From contig CAYNML010000012.1 of NCBI GenBank assembly GCA_964398185.1, positions 1-64,000 of the forward strand: a stretch of 64,000 nt of DNA. Reading direction: 5' to 3'. Under the pieces are notes generated by a model, which was given only the letters and a program-made list of their open reading frames with translations, searched no databases and was not told the DNA's origin. The stretch comes from Fen-1058 sp964398185. GTDB taxonomy: Bacteria; Chloroflexota; Anaerolineae; Fen-1058. Below, piece after piece: positions 14,915 through 23,470 of the stretch (its first letter is position 1; each line of letters starts with the position of its first letter). Made by a program: the position numbers and the translations under genes.

Positions 14915-14984
14915 CGAGTAACGAGTAATACGTGAACACGACGGTTGCTCATTACTCATTACTCGTTACTCGTTACTCATTACG
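14912..14984. repeat. TAACGAGTAA hairpin repeat, copy 1
   Basis: Starts with TAACGAGTAACGAGTAAT (14912-14929) and ends with ATTACTCATTACTCGTTACT, CGTTACTCATTA (14951-14982), an inverted copy, with a short unrelated loop. The first TAA is the stop codon of the radical SAM gene. Related hairpins are at 32850-32911 and 59756-59807. It has no coding potential of its own, although a frame stays open through it. Confidence 0.8.
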
Positions 14985-15016
14985 ACTTCAAAAGCGATCC
15001 CTTTGAGTCAACCATC

Positions 15017-16588
15017 TTGATCACTACTGAAAACTCCCCTGACGCCCTCATCATCGGCGGCGGACTCGCCGGACTGTCGGCGGCGCTGCATCTGGCCGAG
15101 CGCGGATTAAAGCCGCTCGTGCTGGAAGCCGATCCGAAATACTGCGGCGGTCGTCTCGCGGGCGGCGACACGATCGAGTTTGAGCAAAGCGGGCAGACGT
15201 GGCGCTTTCGACTGGAACACGGCGTGCACGGCTTCTGGTCACCGTATCGCAACCTGCAAGCGATGCTGGCTCGTCACAATTTGCGGCCAGTTTTTGTGCC
15301 CGCGCGCGAAGAAGCCTGGATCTACAAACGCGCCAATGGTCGCGTCACGCGCGTGAATGCGGGCAGCCACATTCGGCACAGCCTCTTCCCCGCGCCGCTG
15401 CATTATCTGGCGTTGTTCTTCAGTCCGCGTTTTCTGGCTGCGCTCGACATTCGCGACGGGCTGACGCTGCTCGAAGTGTGGTACGGTCTCGTGCTCGCCC
15501 TCGGCGTCGATCCGCTAAAAGAAGATCAGCCGCTGGAAGATCAATGGCTTAGCGATCTGGTCGATCACTGGGGGCCGGGTGTGCGCTCATTCATGATGGG
15601 CCTCACGCGCAACGGCCTCGCGGGCACGCCCGCCGAGATTCCGCTGTCGGGCTACGTCGCCTTCATGCGTTTCTACACCTTGCTGCGTCGCGACGCGTGG
15701 CAGTTCTCCTACCTTCCCGGCGATGGCGGCACGACGTTGATCGATCCGTTGGCGAAGCGGATTGAGGAACTGGGTGGATCGATCCAGTTGGGCGCAGCGA
15801 TCGATCGGATTGAACGATCGGACGATCGGTGGATGGCCCACAGCCCGATCGGTTCATTCACCGCCCGATCGATCATCCTGGCGACTGATGCCCAGCATAC
15901 CCGATCAATCCTCGGCGCGAGTGAAGCAACTCGTGACATCGCGGCAACACTGTATTTTCCGCGCAGTCTGCCCACACTGATCTTGCGCTTCTGGTACGAC
16001 GTGCAACCGAAGTCGAAAGTGGAAGCGGGCATCATCACCGGCGATGTGATCGTCGACAATTATTTCTGGCTGCACCGCTTACAGGATCAGTATGCGAGGT
16101 GGAGCAAAGCCACGGGCGGCAGCGCCATCGAGGTGCACCTCTACGGCCCGCCGGAACTGCTGCAAAAACCCGACGCGCTGCTGCTGGCTCGCGCGGCCAC
16201 CGACGTGCAGAGCGCCTTCCCTGAACTGCGCGGCCATCTCATCCATCAGCATGTACAGCGCAACGCGCCGCTGCACACCTTGTTTGGCCTCGGTCGCGCC
16301 GAGCAGCACTTGACCACTGTCACGCCGTGGCCCGAACTTTATTGCTGCGGCGATTGGGTGCGCCGCCCCGAACCCGCCTTCTTCATGGAGCGCGCCTGTT
16401 TAACGGGCATCGCCGCCGCGAATGAAGTGCTGAAGTCGCGTGACCTTCAACCGTGGGCGATGCTTGACTATCCCAAACCAGAAGCCTTTGCCGGTTGGCT
16501 GGAGAAGCTCATGCATCGCGGAAGAAGAATTTTGCGGACACGAAAAACCAACGACCAACCACCAGCCACCAACAACCAACAACCATGA
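15017..16588 (+). CDS. FAD-dependent oxidoreductase (phytoene-desaturase/amine-oxidase-like)
   Basis: About 523 residues. The dinucleotide-binding motif is LIIGGGLAGLSAALHLAERG followed by LEADPKYCGGRLAGG. The C-terminal FAD motif is LYCCGDWVRRPEPAFFMERA. The fold class includes carotenoid desaturases/isomerases and amine oxidases; the substrate is not decided. No ATG is available at the domain start: TTG at 15017 is chosen because the frame further upstream is encoded by the hairpin repeat, but the start is uncertain. The last 13 or so residues come from an AACCAACAACC-type low-complexity tract. Its stop overlaps the next start by ATGA. Confidence 0.78.
   Translation: MITTENSPDALIIGGGLAGLSAALHLAERGLKPLVLEADPKYCGGRLAGGDTIEFEQSGQTWRFRLEHGVHGFWSPYRNLQAMLARHNLRPVFVPAREEAWIYKRANGRVTRVNAGSHIRHSLFPAPLHYLALFFSPRFLAALDIRDGLTLLEVWYGLVLALGVDPLKEDQPLEDQWLSDLVDHWGPGVRSFMMGLTRNGLAGTPAEIPLSGYVAFMRFYTLLRRDAWQFSYLPGDGGTTLIDPLAKRIEELGGSIQLGAAIDRIERSDDRWMAHSPIGSFTARSIILATDAQHTRSILGASEATRDIAATLYFPRSLPTLILRFWYDVQPKSKVEAGIITGDVIVDNYFWLHRLQDQYARWSKATGGSAIEVHLYGPPELLQKPDALLLARAATDVQSAFPELRGHLIHQHVQRNAPLHTLFGLGRAEQHLTTVTPWPELYCCGDWVRRPEPAFFMERACLTGIAAANEVLKSRDLQPWAMLDYPKPEAFAGWLEKLMHRGRRILRTRKTNDQPPATNNQQP
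16545..16584 (+). repeat. CCAACAACC low-complexity tract
   Basis: AACCAACGACCAACCACCAG continues as CCACCAACAACCAACAACC up to the ATG of the next gene. It encodes the Thr/Asn/Gln/Pro tail of the oxidoreductase (TNDQPPATNNQQP), which is unlike the rest of that protein. It also fills the place of the next gene's ribosome site, so that gene is probably translated by coupling. Confidence 0.6.
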
Positions 16589-17586
16589 TCATCCTCCTTA
16601 ACGGCCCGCGAGGTGTGGGCAGAACCGAAGTCGCGTGGAAACTCATCGAGAGGTTCGATCGCGCCATCATGTTGGACGGTGATTATCTCGGCGCGGTGCA
16701 TCCATTTGAAATCTACGACGAACAGCGCGTGGCCTATCTCTACGAAACCATCTGCCACGTTGCGCGTTTCCACGTCGAGCACGGCTGGCAGAACCTCGTC
16801 ATCGCTTACGTGTTCGAGACGCCGGAATCACTGGCGCAGTTGCGCCGGGCGCTGAACGAGATCGACGACGTGACGTATGCCTATCGGTTGACGTGCAGCG
16901 CCGCAGAGATCGCGCGACGTATTCGTACGCACGGCAACAGCGATCCGGTTTTCCTCGAGTGGGAACTGAAACGTTTCGGCGAGTTGCAGTCGATTCAGGA
17001 TCGCAATGCGCGGCGCGGCGATCTGGGTTTCGTTGTCGATACAACGAATCTATCGATTGAGGAAGTGGCCGATGCGATCTGGCGTGACATCACGTCCGAG
17101 GTTACCATCGCGCCCTACGATCCGGCGTGGCCGCAGCTATATGAACAAGAGCGAGAGAAGATCGTCGGGATACTGGGGCATCGCGTCGCAGAGATTCATC
17201 ACGTGGGCAGCACCGCCGTGCCCGGTCTGCCTGCCAAACCCGTCATCGACGTCATGATCGCGGTGCGGCAACTCGCCGCTGCTGTTGACTGCATCGGCCC
17301 GCTCAGCGATCTGGGCTATGCCTTCATCGACTATCCCCAGAACACCGAACGGCGTTTCTTTCGCAAGGGGCAGCCGCGCACCCATCACGTGCACATCGTC
17401 GAGATGGGGAGCGCCGAACTGCGCGATCATCTCATCTTCCGCGATGCGCTGCGCACGAATGCCGACTGGCGCGATCAATACGCTGTGCTGAAGATCGCTC
17501 TCGCGGATCGCCACCGGAACGATCGGGCGCAGTACAGCGCAAGCAAGACCGAGTTTGTGCAGAGGGTTTTATCATTCACGAAGTAA
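16585..17586 (+). CDS. P-loop kinase-like domain fused to GrpB/UPF0157 nucleotidyltransferase-like domain
   Basis: Protein of 333 residues. Residues 1-170 form a small-molecule kinase-like P-loop domain (IILLNGPRGVGRTEVAWKLI) with a DxD-type LDGDYLG. Residues about 172-333 are GrpB/UPF0157: TIAPYDPAWPQLYEQEREKI, then IHHVGSTAVPGLPAKPVIDV. The GrpB part belongs to the nucleotidyltransferase superfamily, and related domains are found fused to CoaE in some bacteria. The start at 16585 overlaps the previous stop by ATGA; upstream in-frame starts lie in the low-complexity tract. Function is unknown. Confidence 0.8.
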   Translation: MIILLNGPRGVGRTEVAWKLIERFDRAIMLDGDYLGAVHPFEIYDEQRVAYLYETICHVARFHVEHGWQNLVIAYVFETPESLAQLRRALNEIDDVTYAYRLTCSAAEIARRIRTHGNSDPVFLEWELKRFGELQSIQDRNARRGDLGFVVDTTNLSIEEVADAIWRDITSEVTIAPYDPAWPQLYEQEREKIVGILGHRVAEIHHVGSTAVPGLPAKPVIDVMIAVRQLAAAVDCIGPLSDLGYAFIDYPQNTERRFFRKGQPRTHHVHIVEMGSAELRDHLIFRDALRTNADWRDQYAVLKIALADRHRNDRAQYSASKTEFVQRVLSFTK

Positions 17587-17822
17587 CTGAATGCCCGATT
17601 ACGCCCTGTCCGCGAAGCGGGGGCGCGCTAGAGCGGTTTCTAGGTTGATTTACGGGTGTGCGTCATTGCGAGCGCTTTTTACGAAGCAATCTCAGGCTGG
17701 GCAGGGCGGGGCGGGGATTGCTTCGTCGCCAACAGCGCTCCTCGCAATGACGGATCGTAAACTAAACTGGAATTTGCTCTAGGCGCGGCACTCGGGCATG
17801 ACGGGTGAGCCGTTATCGTAGA
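17587..17822. other. Convergent intergenic region with a CATTGCGAG palindrome
   Basis: 236 bases between convergent genes. Apart from the palindromic repeat at 17661-17752 nothing genic is seen; a 63-residue open frame here is encoded almost wholly by the repeat. The pair TTCTAGGTTGATTTACG (17638-17654) and CGTAAACTAAACTGGAA (17756-17772) flanks the repeat and is loosely complementary. Confidence 0.5.
17661..17752. repeat. CATTGCGAG palindromic repeat, intergenic copy
   Basis: CGTCATTGCGAGCGCT and its inverse AGCGCTCCTCGCAATGACG (one inserted triplet) enclose ACGAAGCAATCTC and GGGATTGCTTCGTC. Same family and nearly the same length as the copy inside cydC. Confidence 0.9.
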
Positions 17823-19028
17823 TCACTTCTTCATCCGCCGCCGATACGCCGTCGCCAGGCCGCCCTTGGACGTTTCACGATATAGCGACGGCAGCGCATT
17901 ACCCGTCTCCCACAACACCGTGACCACATCGTCAAATGGAATGCGGTGCGTGCCGTCGGTGTAGAGGGCGTACTCGGCGCAGCTCAACGCGCGTGAGGCC
18001 GCAAAGGCGTTGCGCTCAATGCACGGAATCTGCACCAGCCCCGCCACCGGATCGCACGTCAGCCCCAGGTGATGCTCCAGCGCCATCGCCGCGGCGTATT
18101 CCACCTGCCGCACCGTGCCGCCCAACAGCTGCGTCAGCCCGCCGGCCGCCATCGCGCACGCCGTGCCCACCTCACCCTGGCAACCCACCTGCGCCCCGGA
18201 GATCGACGCGTTGTGTTTCACCAGGTTGCCGATAAAGCCCGCCGTCGCCAGCGCGCGCAGCACTGAATCCTCCGTGCAGCGATAGGTCTCCTGCACGTAA
18301 CGAAACGCCGCCGGCAGCGTGCCGCTCGATCCACAGGTGGGCGCGGTGACCACCCGCCCGCCCGACGCATTCTCTTCATTCACCGCCAGCGCATACGCCG
18401 AGATCAGACCGAGCCGTTGTGACGGCAGCGCCGTCATCAGCGCTCGCCGATAGAACGACAGCGCTTTGCGCGGCATGCCCAACCCGCCGGGCAGCACACC
18501 CTCCGCGTTGAGACCGCGATCCATCGTTTCCAGCATCGCGTGCCAGATGCTGCGCAGGAACGTCCAGATGTCTTGACCTTCGCACTCTTGCACATACTCC
18601 CACACGGCCACGCCGTGTTGCTTGCAATGCGCCAGCAACTCGTTGAACGTGCGCATGCCATACACCTGTGGCCGCGGCGCCGCCGCATCTTCGCCGATCG
18701 CCCCACCGCCGAGGCTGTACACCTGCCACGATTCCGAGAACGATCCGTCGGCGAAGATCGCTTCGAATTGCATGCCGTTCGGATGCAGCGGCAGCAGCCG
18801 ATCGGGCTGCCACACGATGTGCACCGCGGTCGGCGCAAACGCAGCCTGCACCGCCTGATCGGTCAAGTGGCCCTTGCCCGTCGCGGCGAGGCTGCCGAAC
18901 AACGTCAGTCGATAACTCGCCGCGTGCGGATAACGCGCCTTGAAAATCTCGGCGGCCTTGCGCGGCCCCATCGTGTGACTGCTCGACGGCCCGTAGCCAA
19001 TCCGGTAAAGTTCACGAATCGATTCCAT
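17823..19028 (-). CDS. sdaA: L-serine dehydratase (single-chain, Fe-S)
   Basis: Protein of 401 residues that converts L-serine to pyruvate and ammonia. Cluster-type Cys motifs are present: VTAPTCGSSGTLPAA, VGCQGEVGTACAMAAGGLTQ and LTCDPVAGLVQIPCIERNA. The N-terminal half has the beta-domain signature GPSSSHTMGPRKAAEIF. The start at 19028 is set by MESIRELYRIGYGPSSSHT; the frame upstream overlaps the LysE gene and is noise. It starts two bases after the LysE-family stop, suggesting joint control of amino-acid breakdown and export. Confidence 0.93.
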   Translation of the reverse strand: MESIRELYRIGYGPSSSHTMGPRKAAEIFKARYPHAASYRLTLFGSLAATGKGHLTDQAVQAAFAPTAVHIVWQPDRLLPLHPNGMQFEAIFADGSFSESWQVYSLGGGAIGEDAAAPRPQVYGMRTFNELLAHCKQHGVAVWEYVQECEGQDIWTFLRSIWHAMLETMDRGLNAEGVLPGGLGMPRKALSFYRRALMTALPSQRLGLISAYALAVNEENASGGRVVTAPTCGSSGTLPAAFRYVQETYRCTEDSVLRALATAGFIGNLVKHNASISGAQVGCQGEVGTACAMAAGGLTQLLGGTVRQVEYAAAMALEHHLGLTCDPVAGLVQIPCIERNAFAASRALSCAEYALYTDGTHRIPFDDVVTVLWETGNALPSLYRETSKGGLATAYRRRMKK

Positions 19029-19030
19029 GT

Positions 19031-19657
19031 CTAACCCCACAATCCTCGCTGAAGTAACACCACCCCAAAGATCGCCAACACCACGATACTGATCAATAGC
19101 AAGCCGCGCACCACGCGCGGACCGAGGTTGCGCGCAAAGTGGAACACCGCCACAATAATCAACATGCTGCCGATGAACACGCCATACATTCCCACCAGAA
19201 ACGCCACACCATATCCGATCGATTGATTCAATGCGGCGATCAACGTCGGGCCGCCGACCAACGTCCAGAAGATATACGGATTCGGATTGAGCCAGTTGAC
19301 GATCGACGCGCGCCACAAGCCCCTCCACCCGATCGGTTGTGCGCCCTCGACGTTCACCTGTAGCGGCACATGCCTGCGCCACTGCTTGAACAGACTCCAC
19401 GCCAGGTACAGCACAAACAGGCCGCCGGCCAAACTGAGCAGTTGCACCGCGATCGGCGGTACGCGCTGCAAGACGAACAGCACCGCAATGATGATCGGCG
19501 CGTCGGTGATCAAGGGCGCGAGCGTAATGCGCGCCCCGCGCTTGAAGCCGCCCAACAGCGTTTCCGAGATCAACAGCGTTTGAAGTGAACCGGGCGTGGC
19601 GGCGGCTGAAAAACCCAGCGCCGCGCCTTGCAGAAAATAGCGAAGCAAAGAATCCAA
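19031..19657 (-). CDS. LysE-family amino-acid/metabolite exporter
   Basis: Membrane protein of 208 residues with six hydrophobic segments. The family start is seen in QGAALGFSAAATPGSLQTLL and the mid-protein NWLNPNPYIFWTLVGGPTLI is the conserved NPxxxxFW loop. LysE/RhtB proteins export amino acids or their analogues. Being two bases upstream of serine dehydratase, it may handle serine, threonine or related compounds; that is inference. Confidence 0.85.
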   Translation of the reverse strand: MDSLLRYFLQGAALGFSAAATPGSLQTLLISETLLGGFKRGARITLAPLITDAPIIIAVLFVLQRVPPIAVQLLSLAGGLFVLYLAWSLFKQWRRHVPLQVNVEGAQPIGWRGLWRASIVNWLNPNPYIFWTLVGGPTLIAALNQSIGYGVAFLVGMYGVFIGSMLIIVAVFHFARNLGPRVVRGLLLISIVVLAIFGVVLLQRGLWG

Positions 19658-19684
19658 GATTCATCTCCACAATCAACATCACTC

Positions 19685-20020
19685 CTACAAATGCGGCGGC
19701 CTGATTTTCTTGATCCACTTCACCAGCGGCGGCTGCGGCTTGGGATTGGGATTGAAGCGAAACCAGCCCAACTCGGCGCGCACGGCCTGATCACGCAGTT
19801 CGGTGGAACCCCACACGATCGATGCGCCAAAGACGCCCAGCAGCGCCGATCCCCAGATCGATTCCACGATGAGCGACACGACGATCAGCAGCAAGCCGAA
19901 GCCCAGCACATACGGCCACCACAGATAGCCGAAATAATACTCGCCGCGAATGACCCACACGAACCCCAGGCCAATGATGAACAGCGTGGCAATGCCCAGC
20001 GCCAGTCCGAAGAAGTTCAT
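19685..20020 (-). CDS. DUF4491 membrane protein
   Basis: Protein of 111 residues with three hydrophobic segments: FGLALGIATLFIIGLGFVWV, YVLGFGLLLIVVSLIVESIW and ALLGVFGASIVWGSTELRDQ. GEYYFGYLWWPYVLG and the soluble tail ELGWFRFNPNPKP match DUF4491. No function is known to me. Its start overlaps the stop of a paralogue by four bases. Confidence 0.7.
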   Translation of the reverse strand: MNFFGLALGIATLFIIGLGFVWVIRGEYYFGYLWWPYVLGFGLLLIVVSLIVESIWGSALLGVFGASIVWGSTELRDQAVRAELGWFRFNPNPKPQPPLVKWIKKIRPPHL

Positions 20021-20412
20021 GCGCCTTGCTCCTGCTGACCCACGAAGTGTCCCGTCGGTTCACGATCCAGCCATTCGATGGTGGTGGCTTGTCCCGTCGC
20101 CAGCAGCGGCGCGTGGCGCGGATTGTGCGGATTCGCCGGAGCGTGCCCCTTCTTCACGCGCTTGAACTGACGGCGAAATTCCAGCGCATCGAACAACACC
20201 GTGATGCCCACGATGCCCAGCGCCGCCGACACGTAGAGATTGTCGCTGAGCAGCGCCGCGAGTTCCAGCGCCACACCCACCAGCGCGGCAATCAACATCG
20301 GCGCCCACAACTTCGGCGCGTGATACTCGATCTTGCGCACGCTAACGTGCCCCAGCCACACGCTCAGAAACGTGGCGAGCGCCGCCACAAGCCCAATGCC
20401 ATTCAACATCAT
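20017..20412 (-). CDS. DUF4491-like membrane protein, diverged paralogue
   Basis: Protein of 131 residues laid out as its neighbour: three hydrophobic segments, VRKIEYHAPKLWAPMLIAAL in place of the EYYFG region, and a tail VKKGHAPANPHNPRHAP. It carries an extra C-terminal stretch of about 30 residues. The start is the first of two adjacent ATGs at 20412; an earlier in-frame start would extend into the phosphatase gene. The tandem pair suggests a hetero-oligomer. Confidence 0.68.
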   Translation of the reverse strand: MMLNGIGLVAALATFLSVWLGHVSVRKIEYHAPKLWAPMLIAALVGVALELAALLSDNLYVSAALGIVGITVLFDALEFRRQFKRVKKGHAPANPHNPRHAPLLATGQATTIEWLDREPTGHFVGQQEQGA

Positions 20413-20452
20413 CGCTTCATTCCCCATTCCAGGTTCCGCATTCCGCACTTCA

Positions 20453-21124
20453 TCATTGCTGCTCCACATCCCACCATTTCGACAGCCGCGCCGACGAGCG
20501 CCCCGGCTGATCGACGTAATGCGACACGTCGTTGAACACCATCAAGCGGGCGCGCACCGGATCTTTGAAGTCCAGCACGTTGAGGCAGGCCGGAGCTTGA
20601 TCGAGCCGATCGCGATAGCCGCGCGGATCGAAACCCAGCAGGCTGCTGACGATCAAGCGGATCGTCGCCTTGTGCGACACCACGGCGACATTCTCGCCCG
20701 CGTGGTTCAACACAATCTCGCGGATCACGGGCAGCGCCCGCGCCATCACGCTCAAGCCCGACTCGCCGTCTTGCGGCGCGTAGATGAACGGGTCCTCTTC
20801 CCACGCGGCATACTCTTCGGGAAACCGCGTCTCCACCTCGCTGCGCTGCAGCGACTCCCAGCGGCCGTGATTGATCTCGCGCAGACCGTCGCGCAGAATC
20901 GGTGTCAGGCGGTGCGGTGTAGCGATGAGAGTGGCGGTCTCGATCGTGCGCTTCAATGGACTGCAATACACCGCCGTAATGCGATCGTCCGCCAGGCGCA
21001 GCGCCAGCGCCCGGACTTGAGCGCGGCCCTCGTCGGACAGATCAACATCGGTGGCGCCGGCGAAACGATCCTCGGCGCTGAGAACGGTTGCACCATGGCG
21101 AATCAAGTAGATACGGGTCGTCAT
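20453..21124 (-). CDS. Histidine phosphatase (phosphoglycerate-mutase-like)
   Basis: Protein of 223 residues with the catalytic RHG in TTRIYLIRHGATVLSAEDRF, Arg in YCSPLKRTIETA, Glu in LREINHGRWESL and the second catalytic His in AVVSHKATIRLIV. Members act on phosphoglycerates, alpha-ribazole phosphate, fructose bisphosphate or cofactors; this one cannot be assigned. It is first in a run of five collinear minus-strand genes. Confidence 0.88.
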   Translation of the reverse strand: MTTRIYLIRHGATVLSAEDRFAGATDVDLSDEGRAQVRALALRLADDRITAVYCSPLKRTIETATLIATPHRLTPILRDGLREINHGRWESLQRSEVETRFPEEYAAWEEDPFIYAPQDGESGLSVMARALPVIREIVLNHAGENVAVVSHKATIRLIVSSLLGFDPRGYRDRLDQAPACLNVLDFKDPVRARLMVFNDVSHYVDQPGRSSARLSKWWDVEQQ

Positions 21125-21406
21125 CTTGCCTCCTCGCGAATGCGGTGTAAGTTCGGCTGGCCGCTTGCATTATAACAAACCCGCTCTACGGTGAAGATAA
21201 GGCTCCAAGCCCGCGTCCTCGCGGGCGGCGAGCGCTAACGAAACAGTGTTGGCTTTAGGCCATCCCAGCCAACGGCTTGAGCATCTCTCAGCCGTTTTTA
21301 GTGAATTGCTAATGCCGAGTTAAACTACTCAACAGCTTCTGTTAAGCTCGCGGCGTTACCATTCACACTGGCTTAAAGCAAAAATCATTACTCAGTGGAG
21401 GACAAC
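21125..21406. promoter_or_regulatory. Divergent promoter region of the histidine phosphatase and HtrA genes
   Basis: 282 bases without a gene. A GC hairpin (CCCGCGTCCTCGCGGG, 21212-21227) and the inverted pair CTCTCAGCCG/CGGCTTGAG around 21268-21294 are visible. GTGGAGG at 21395-21401 is the HtrA ribosome site. Promoter boxes cannot be assigned with confidence; a stress-regulated promoter would be expected for HtrA. Confidence 0.35.
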
Positions 21407-23053
21407 ATGAAATCGAAATTGTGGTTCGTGACCATCGTCATGATCGCAGCACTCGCTTTGGCGGCGTGCAGCCCGGCGGCGTTGACGGGCACACTCAGCG
21501 CCGCACCCGTGACGAATCCGTCAACCGTGGTTGACTCGGCCCCCGCGGCCAACACCGCTGCTTCCGCGCTGGGCAGTGTGTCCGATCTGGAACAGACCCT
21601 GCAGCAAATCTATCAGCAGGTCAATCCCTCCGTCGTTGCGATCAACGTCGTGGGCCAGGCCTCGGCAACTTCCGTGATTCCCTTCTTTGGCGATAACGGC
21701 GATGAACAGCCTGTCATCCCGCAGCAAGCGCTCGGCTCCGGCTTTGTCTGGGATAAAGACGGGCACATCGTGACGAACAATCACGTCGTCGACGGCGCTG
21801 AAAAAATCTCGGTGACGTTCGCCGACGGCACGATCGTTCCGGCGACGCTGGTCGGCGCCGATCCCGACAGCGACCTGGCCGTGATCAAAGTCGATCTGCC
21901 AGCCGATCAGCTAAACCCCGTCACCGTGGCCGATTCGAAGCAGGTCAAAGTCGGGCAGCTAGCCGTCGCCATCGGTAATCCGTTCGGCAATGAGAACACC
22001 ATGACCGTGGGCTTCGTCAGCGCCATCGGACGTTCGATCCCGGCGGACGGCGGTACCACCGGCACATCGTACTCGATCCCTGACGTGATCCAGACTGACG
22101 CCCCGATCAATCCCGGCAACTCCGGCGGCGTACTGCTGGACATTGAAGGCCGCGTGATGGGCGTGACCGCGCAGATCGATTCGCCGGTGCGCGCCTCGGT
22201 GGGCATCGGTTACGTGATTCCGTCCAACATCGTATCGCGCGTGGTGCCTGAATTGATCAAGTCGGGCAAGTACGATCATGCGTGGCTGGGCATCAGCGGC
22301 GGATCGTTGATTCCTGATCTGGCGACCGCGATGAATCTCAAGAGCGATCAACGCGGCGCGCTGGTGAATCAAGTGACGTCGGGCAGCCCCGCCGAGAAGG
22401 CCGGCCTGCGCGGCAGCACTCAGCAGGCAACCATCGATGGGCAGAGCGTGAACGTGGGTGGTGATGTCATCGTCGCCATCGATGGTCAACCGGTGAAGAC
22501 CTTTGACGATCTGGTGGCCTATCTGACCAGCTCGACCGGTGTGGGTCAGACCGTCACCCTGACGATCCTGCGCGACGGGCAGCAGCAGGACGTCAAAGTG
22601 ACGCTCGCCGCGCGCCCGGCGACGCAGGCGCGTCAGCAGCAAGCAGAGCAGCAATTGCCCCAGCTGCCGCAAGAACAGCGCCGCAGCAGCCCCACCGCCG
22701 GTCAACCGTGGCTGGGCATTCAGGGTCTGTCAATTACAGCCGACATCGTGACTGATCTGGAATTGCCGTCAACTCAAACGGGCGTGCTGGTGGAATCCGT
22801 GCGATCGAACAGCCCGGCGGCGCAAGCTGGACTCCGAGGCGGCAACAAGACTGTGACCATCGGCGGGCAGGAAGTGCAAATCGGCGGAGATGTGATCACG
22901 TCGGTTGATGGCCAAGCCGTGACCAACATGGACGATCTGCTCAGCATCTTGCAGGCGAGCAAGGTCGATCAGAAGGTGACGCTCACCATCGTGCGTGATG
23001 GTCAACAGCAGCAAGTAACCGTCACGCTCGCGGCACGACCGGCAAATCCGTAA
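21407..23053 (+). CDS. HtrA/DegP-type serine protease lipoprotein with two PDZ domains
   Basis: Protein of 548 residues. A lipoprotein signal ends in ALALAACSP (Cys near residue 20). The trypsin-like domain has His in IVTNNHVVDGA, Asp in DPDSDLAVIKV and Ser in INPGNSGGVLL. Two PDZ domains follow (about 295-405 and 435-548), joined by a Gln-rich linker. It would degrade or refold misfolded proteins outside the cytoplasmic membrane. The start at 21407 has GGAGG five bases upstream; the GTG at 21395 is inside that site. Both PDZ domains carry the same Gln-rich end (DGQQQ-V-VTLAARPA), pointing to internal duplication. Confidence 0.93.
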   Translation: MKSKLWFVTIVMIAALALAACSPAALTGTLSAAPVTNPSTVVDSAPAANTAASALGSVSDLEQTLQQIYQQVNPSVVAINVVGQASATSVIPFFGDNGDEQPVIPQQALGSGFVWDKDGHIVTNNHVVDGAEKISVTFADGTIVPATLVGADPDSDLAVIKVDLPADQLNPVTVADSKQVKVGQLAVAIGNPFGNENTMTVGFVSAIGRSIPADGGTTGTSYSIPDVIQTDAPINPGNSGGVLLDIEGRVMGVTAQIDSPVRASVGIGYVIPSNIVSRVVPELIKSGKYDHAWLGISGGSLIPDLATAMNLKSDQRGALVNQVTSGSPAEKAGLRGSTQQATIDGQSVNVGGDVIVAIDGQPVKTFDDLVAYLTSSTGVGQTVTLTILRDGQQQDVKVTLAARPATQARQQQAEQQLPQLPQEQRRSSPTAGQPWLGIQGLSITADIVTDLELPSTQTGVLVESVRSNSPAAQAGLRGGNKTVTIGGQEVQIGGDVITSVDGQAVTNMDDLLSILQASKVDQKVTLTIVRDGQQQQVTVTLAARPANP

Positions 23054-23070
23054 AATCGCTGGTCAAAACA

Positions 23071-23113
23071 AAAGAGACCTGACGAAACTTAATGAATCGT
23101 CAGGTCTCTTTTT
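23071..23113. terminator. Intrinsic terminator of the HtrA gene (bidirectional)
   Basis: AAAGAGACCTGACGA, an 11-base loop and TCGTCAGGTCTCTTTTT make a 13-15 bp stem with T-runs on both strands. It serves HtrA and probably the convergent DUF5615 gene. Confidence 0.9.
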
Positions 23114-23134
23114 GCACCGCGATCGCCTTCAGGT

Positions 23135-23470
23135 TTAGAGGAATTCGACGTGATTCTGCATATCAGTTGAGTCAAGCACGTCGTGAAGAAGCAGCAAAAC
23201 ACGAATCAATTCGCCAATGGTGTACTTCGTCGCGCTGCAAAACGCGATGCCCGCATGTTGAACACCCGCCGCGGCAAGCGATAGAAAGTCGTCATCAAAC
23301 GTCACCAGGACGCGGTCCTCGGCCTTAGCCCACCCCAGTTGCTCGCTATCCGGCAGTCCGCAACGATCGGCGACTTGCGCAGTAAGCACATTCACGCCGC
23401 GCCGCTGCAAGCCTTGGGCCACAGATACAGGGACATGCTGATCAAAATAATAACGGATGCGCTCAGCCAC
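23135..23470 (-). CDS. DUF5615 PIN-like toxin
   Basis: Protein of 111 residues with the Mut7-C/DUF5615 pattern: IRYYFDQHVPVSVAQGLQRR (first acidic residue), DRVLVTFDDDFLSLAAAGVQ (DDD core) and GIAFCSATKYTIGELIRVLL. These PIN-fold proteins are the toxin partners of DUF433 antitoxins. The overlap of eight bases with the upstream gene supports the pair. Confidence 0.85.
   Translation of the reverse strand: MAERIRYYFDQHVPVSVAQGLQRRGVNVLTAQVADRCGLPDSEQLGWAKAEDRVLVTFDDDFLSLAAAGVQHAGIAFCSATKYTIGELIRVLLLLHDVLDSTDMQNHVEFL

Noticed and set aside
17591..17782. Small plus-strand gene after the GrpB fusion
   Set aside because: Most of its codons are from the CATTGCGAG palindrome; no RBS.
17823..19718. 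Serine dehydratase start at 19718 giving 631 residues
   Set aside because: The extra 230 residues lie out of frame in the LysE-family gene and have no domain. MESIRELYRIGYGPSSSHT at 19028 is the family start.
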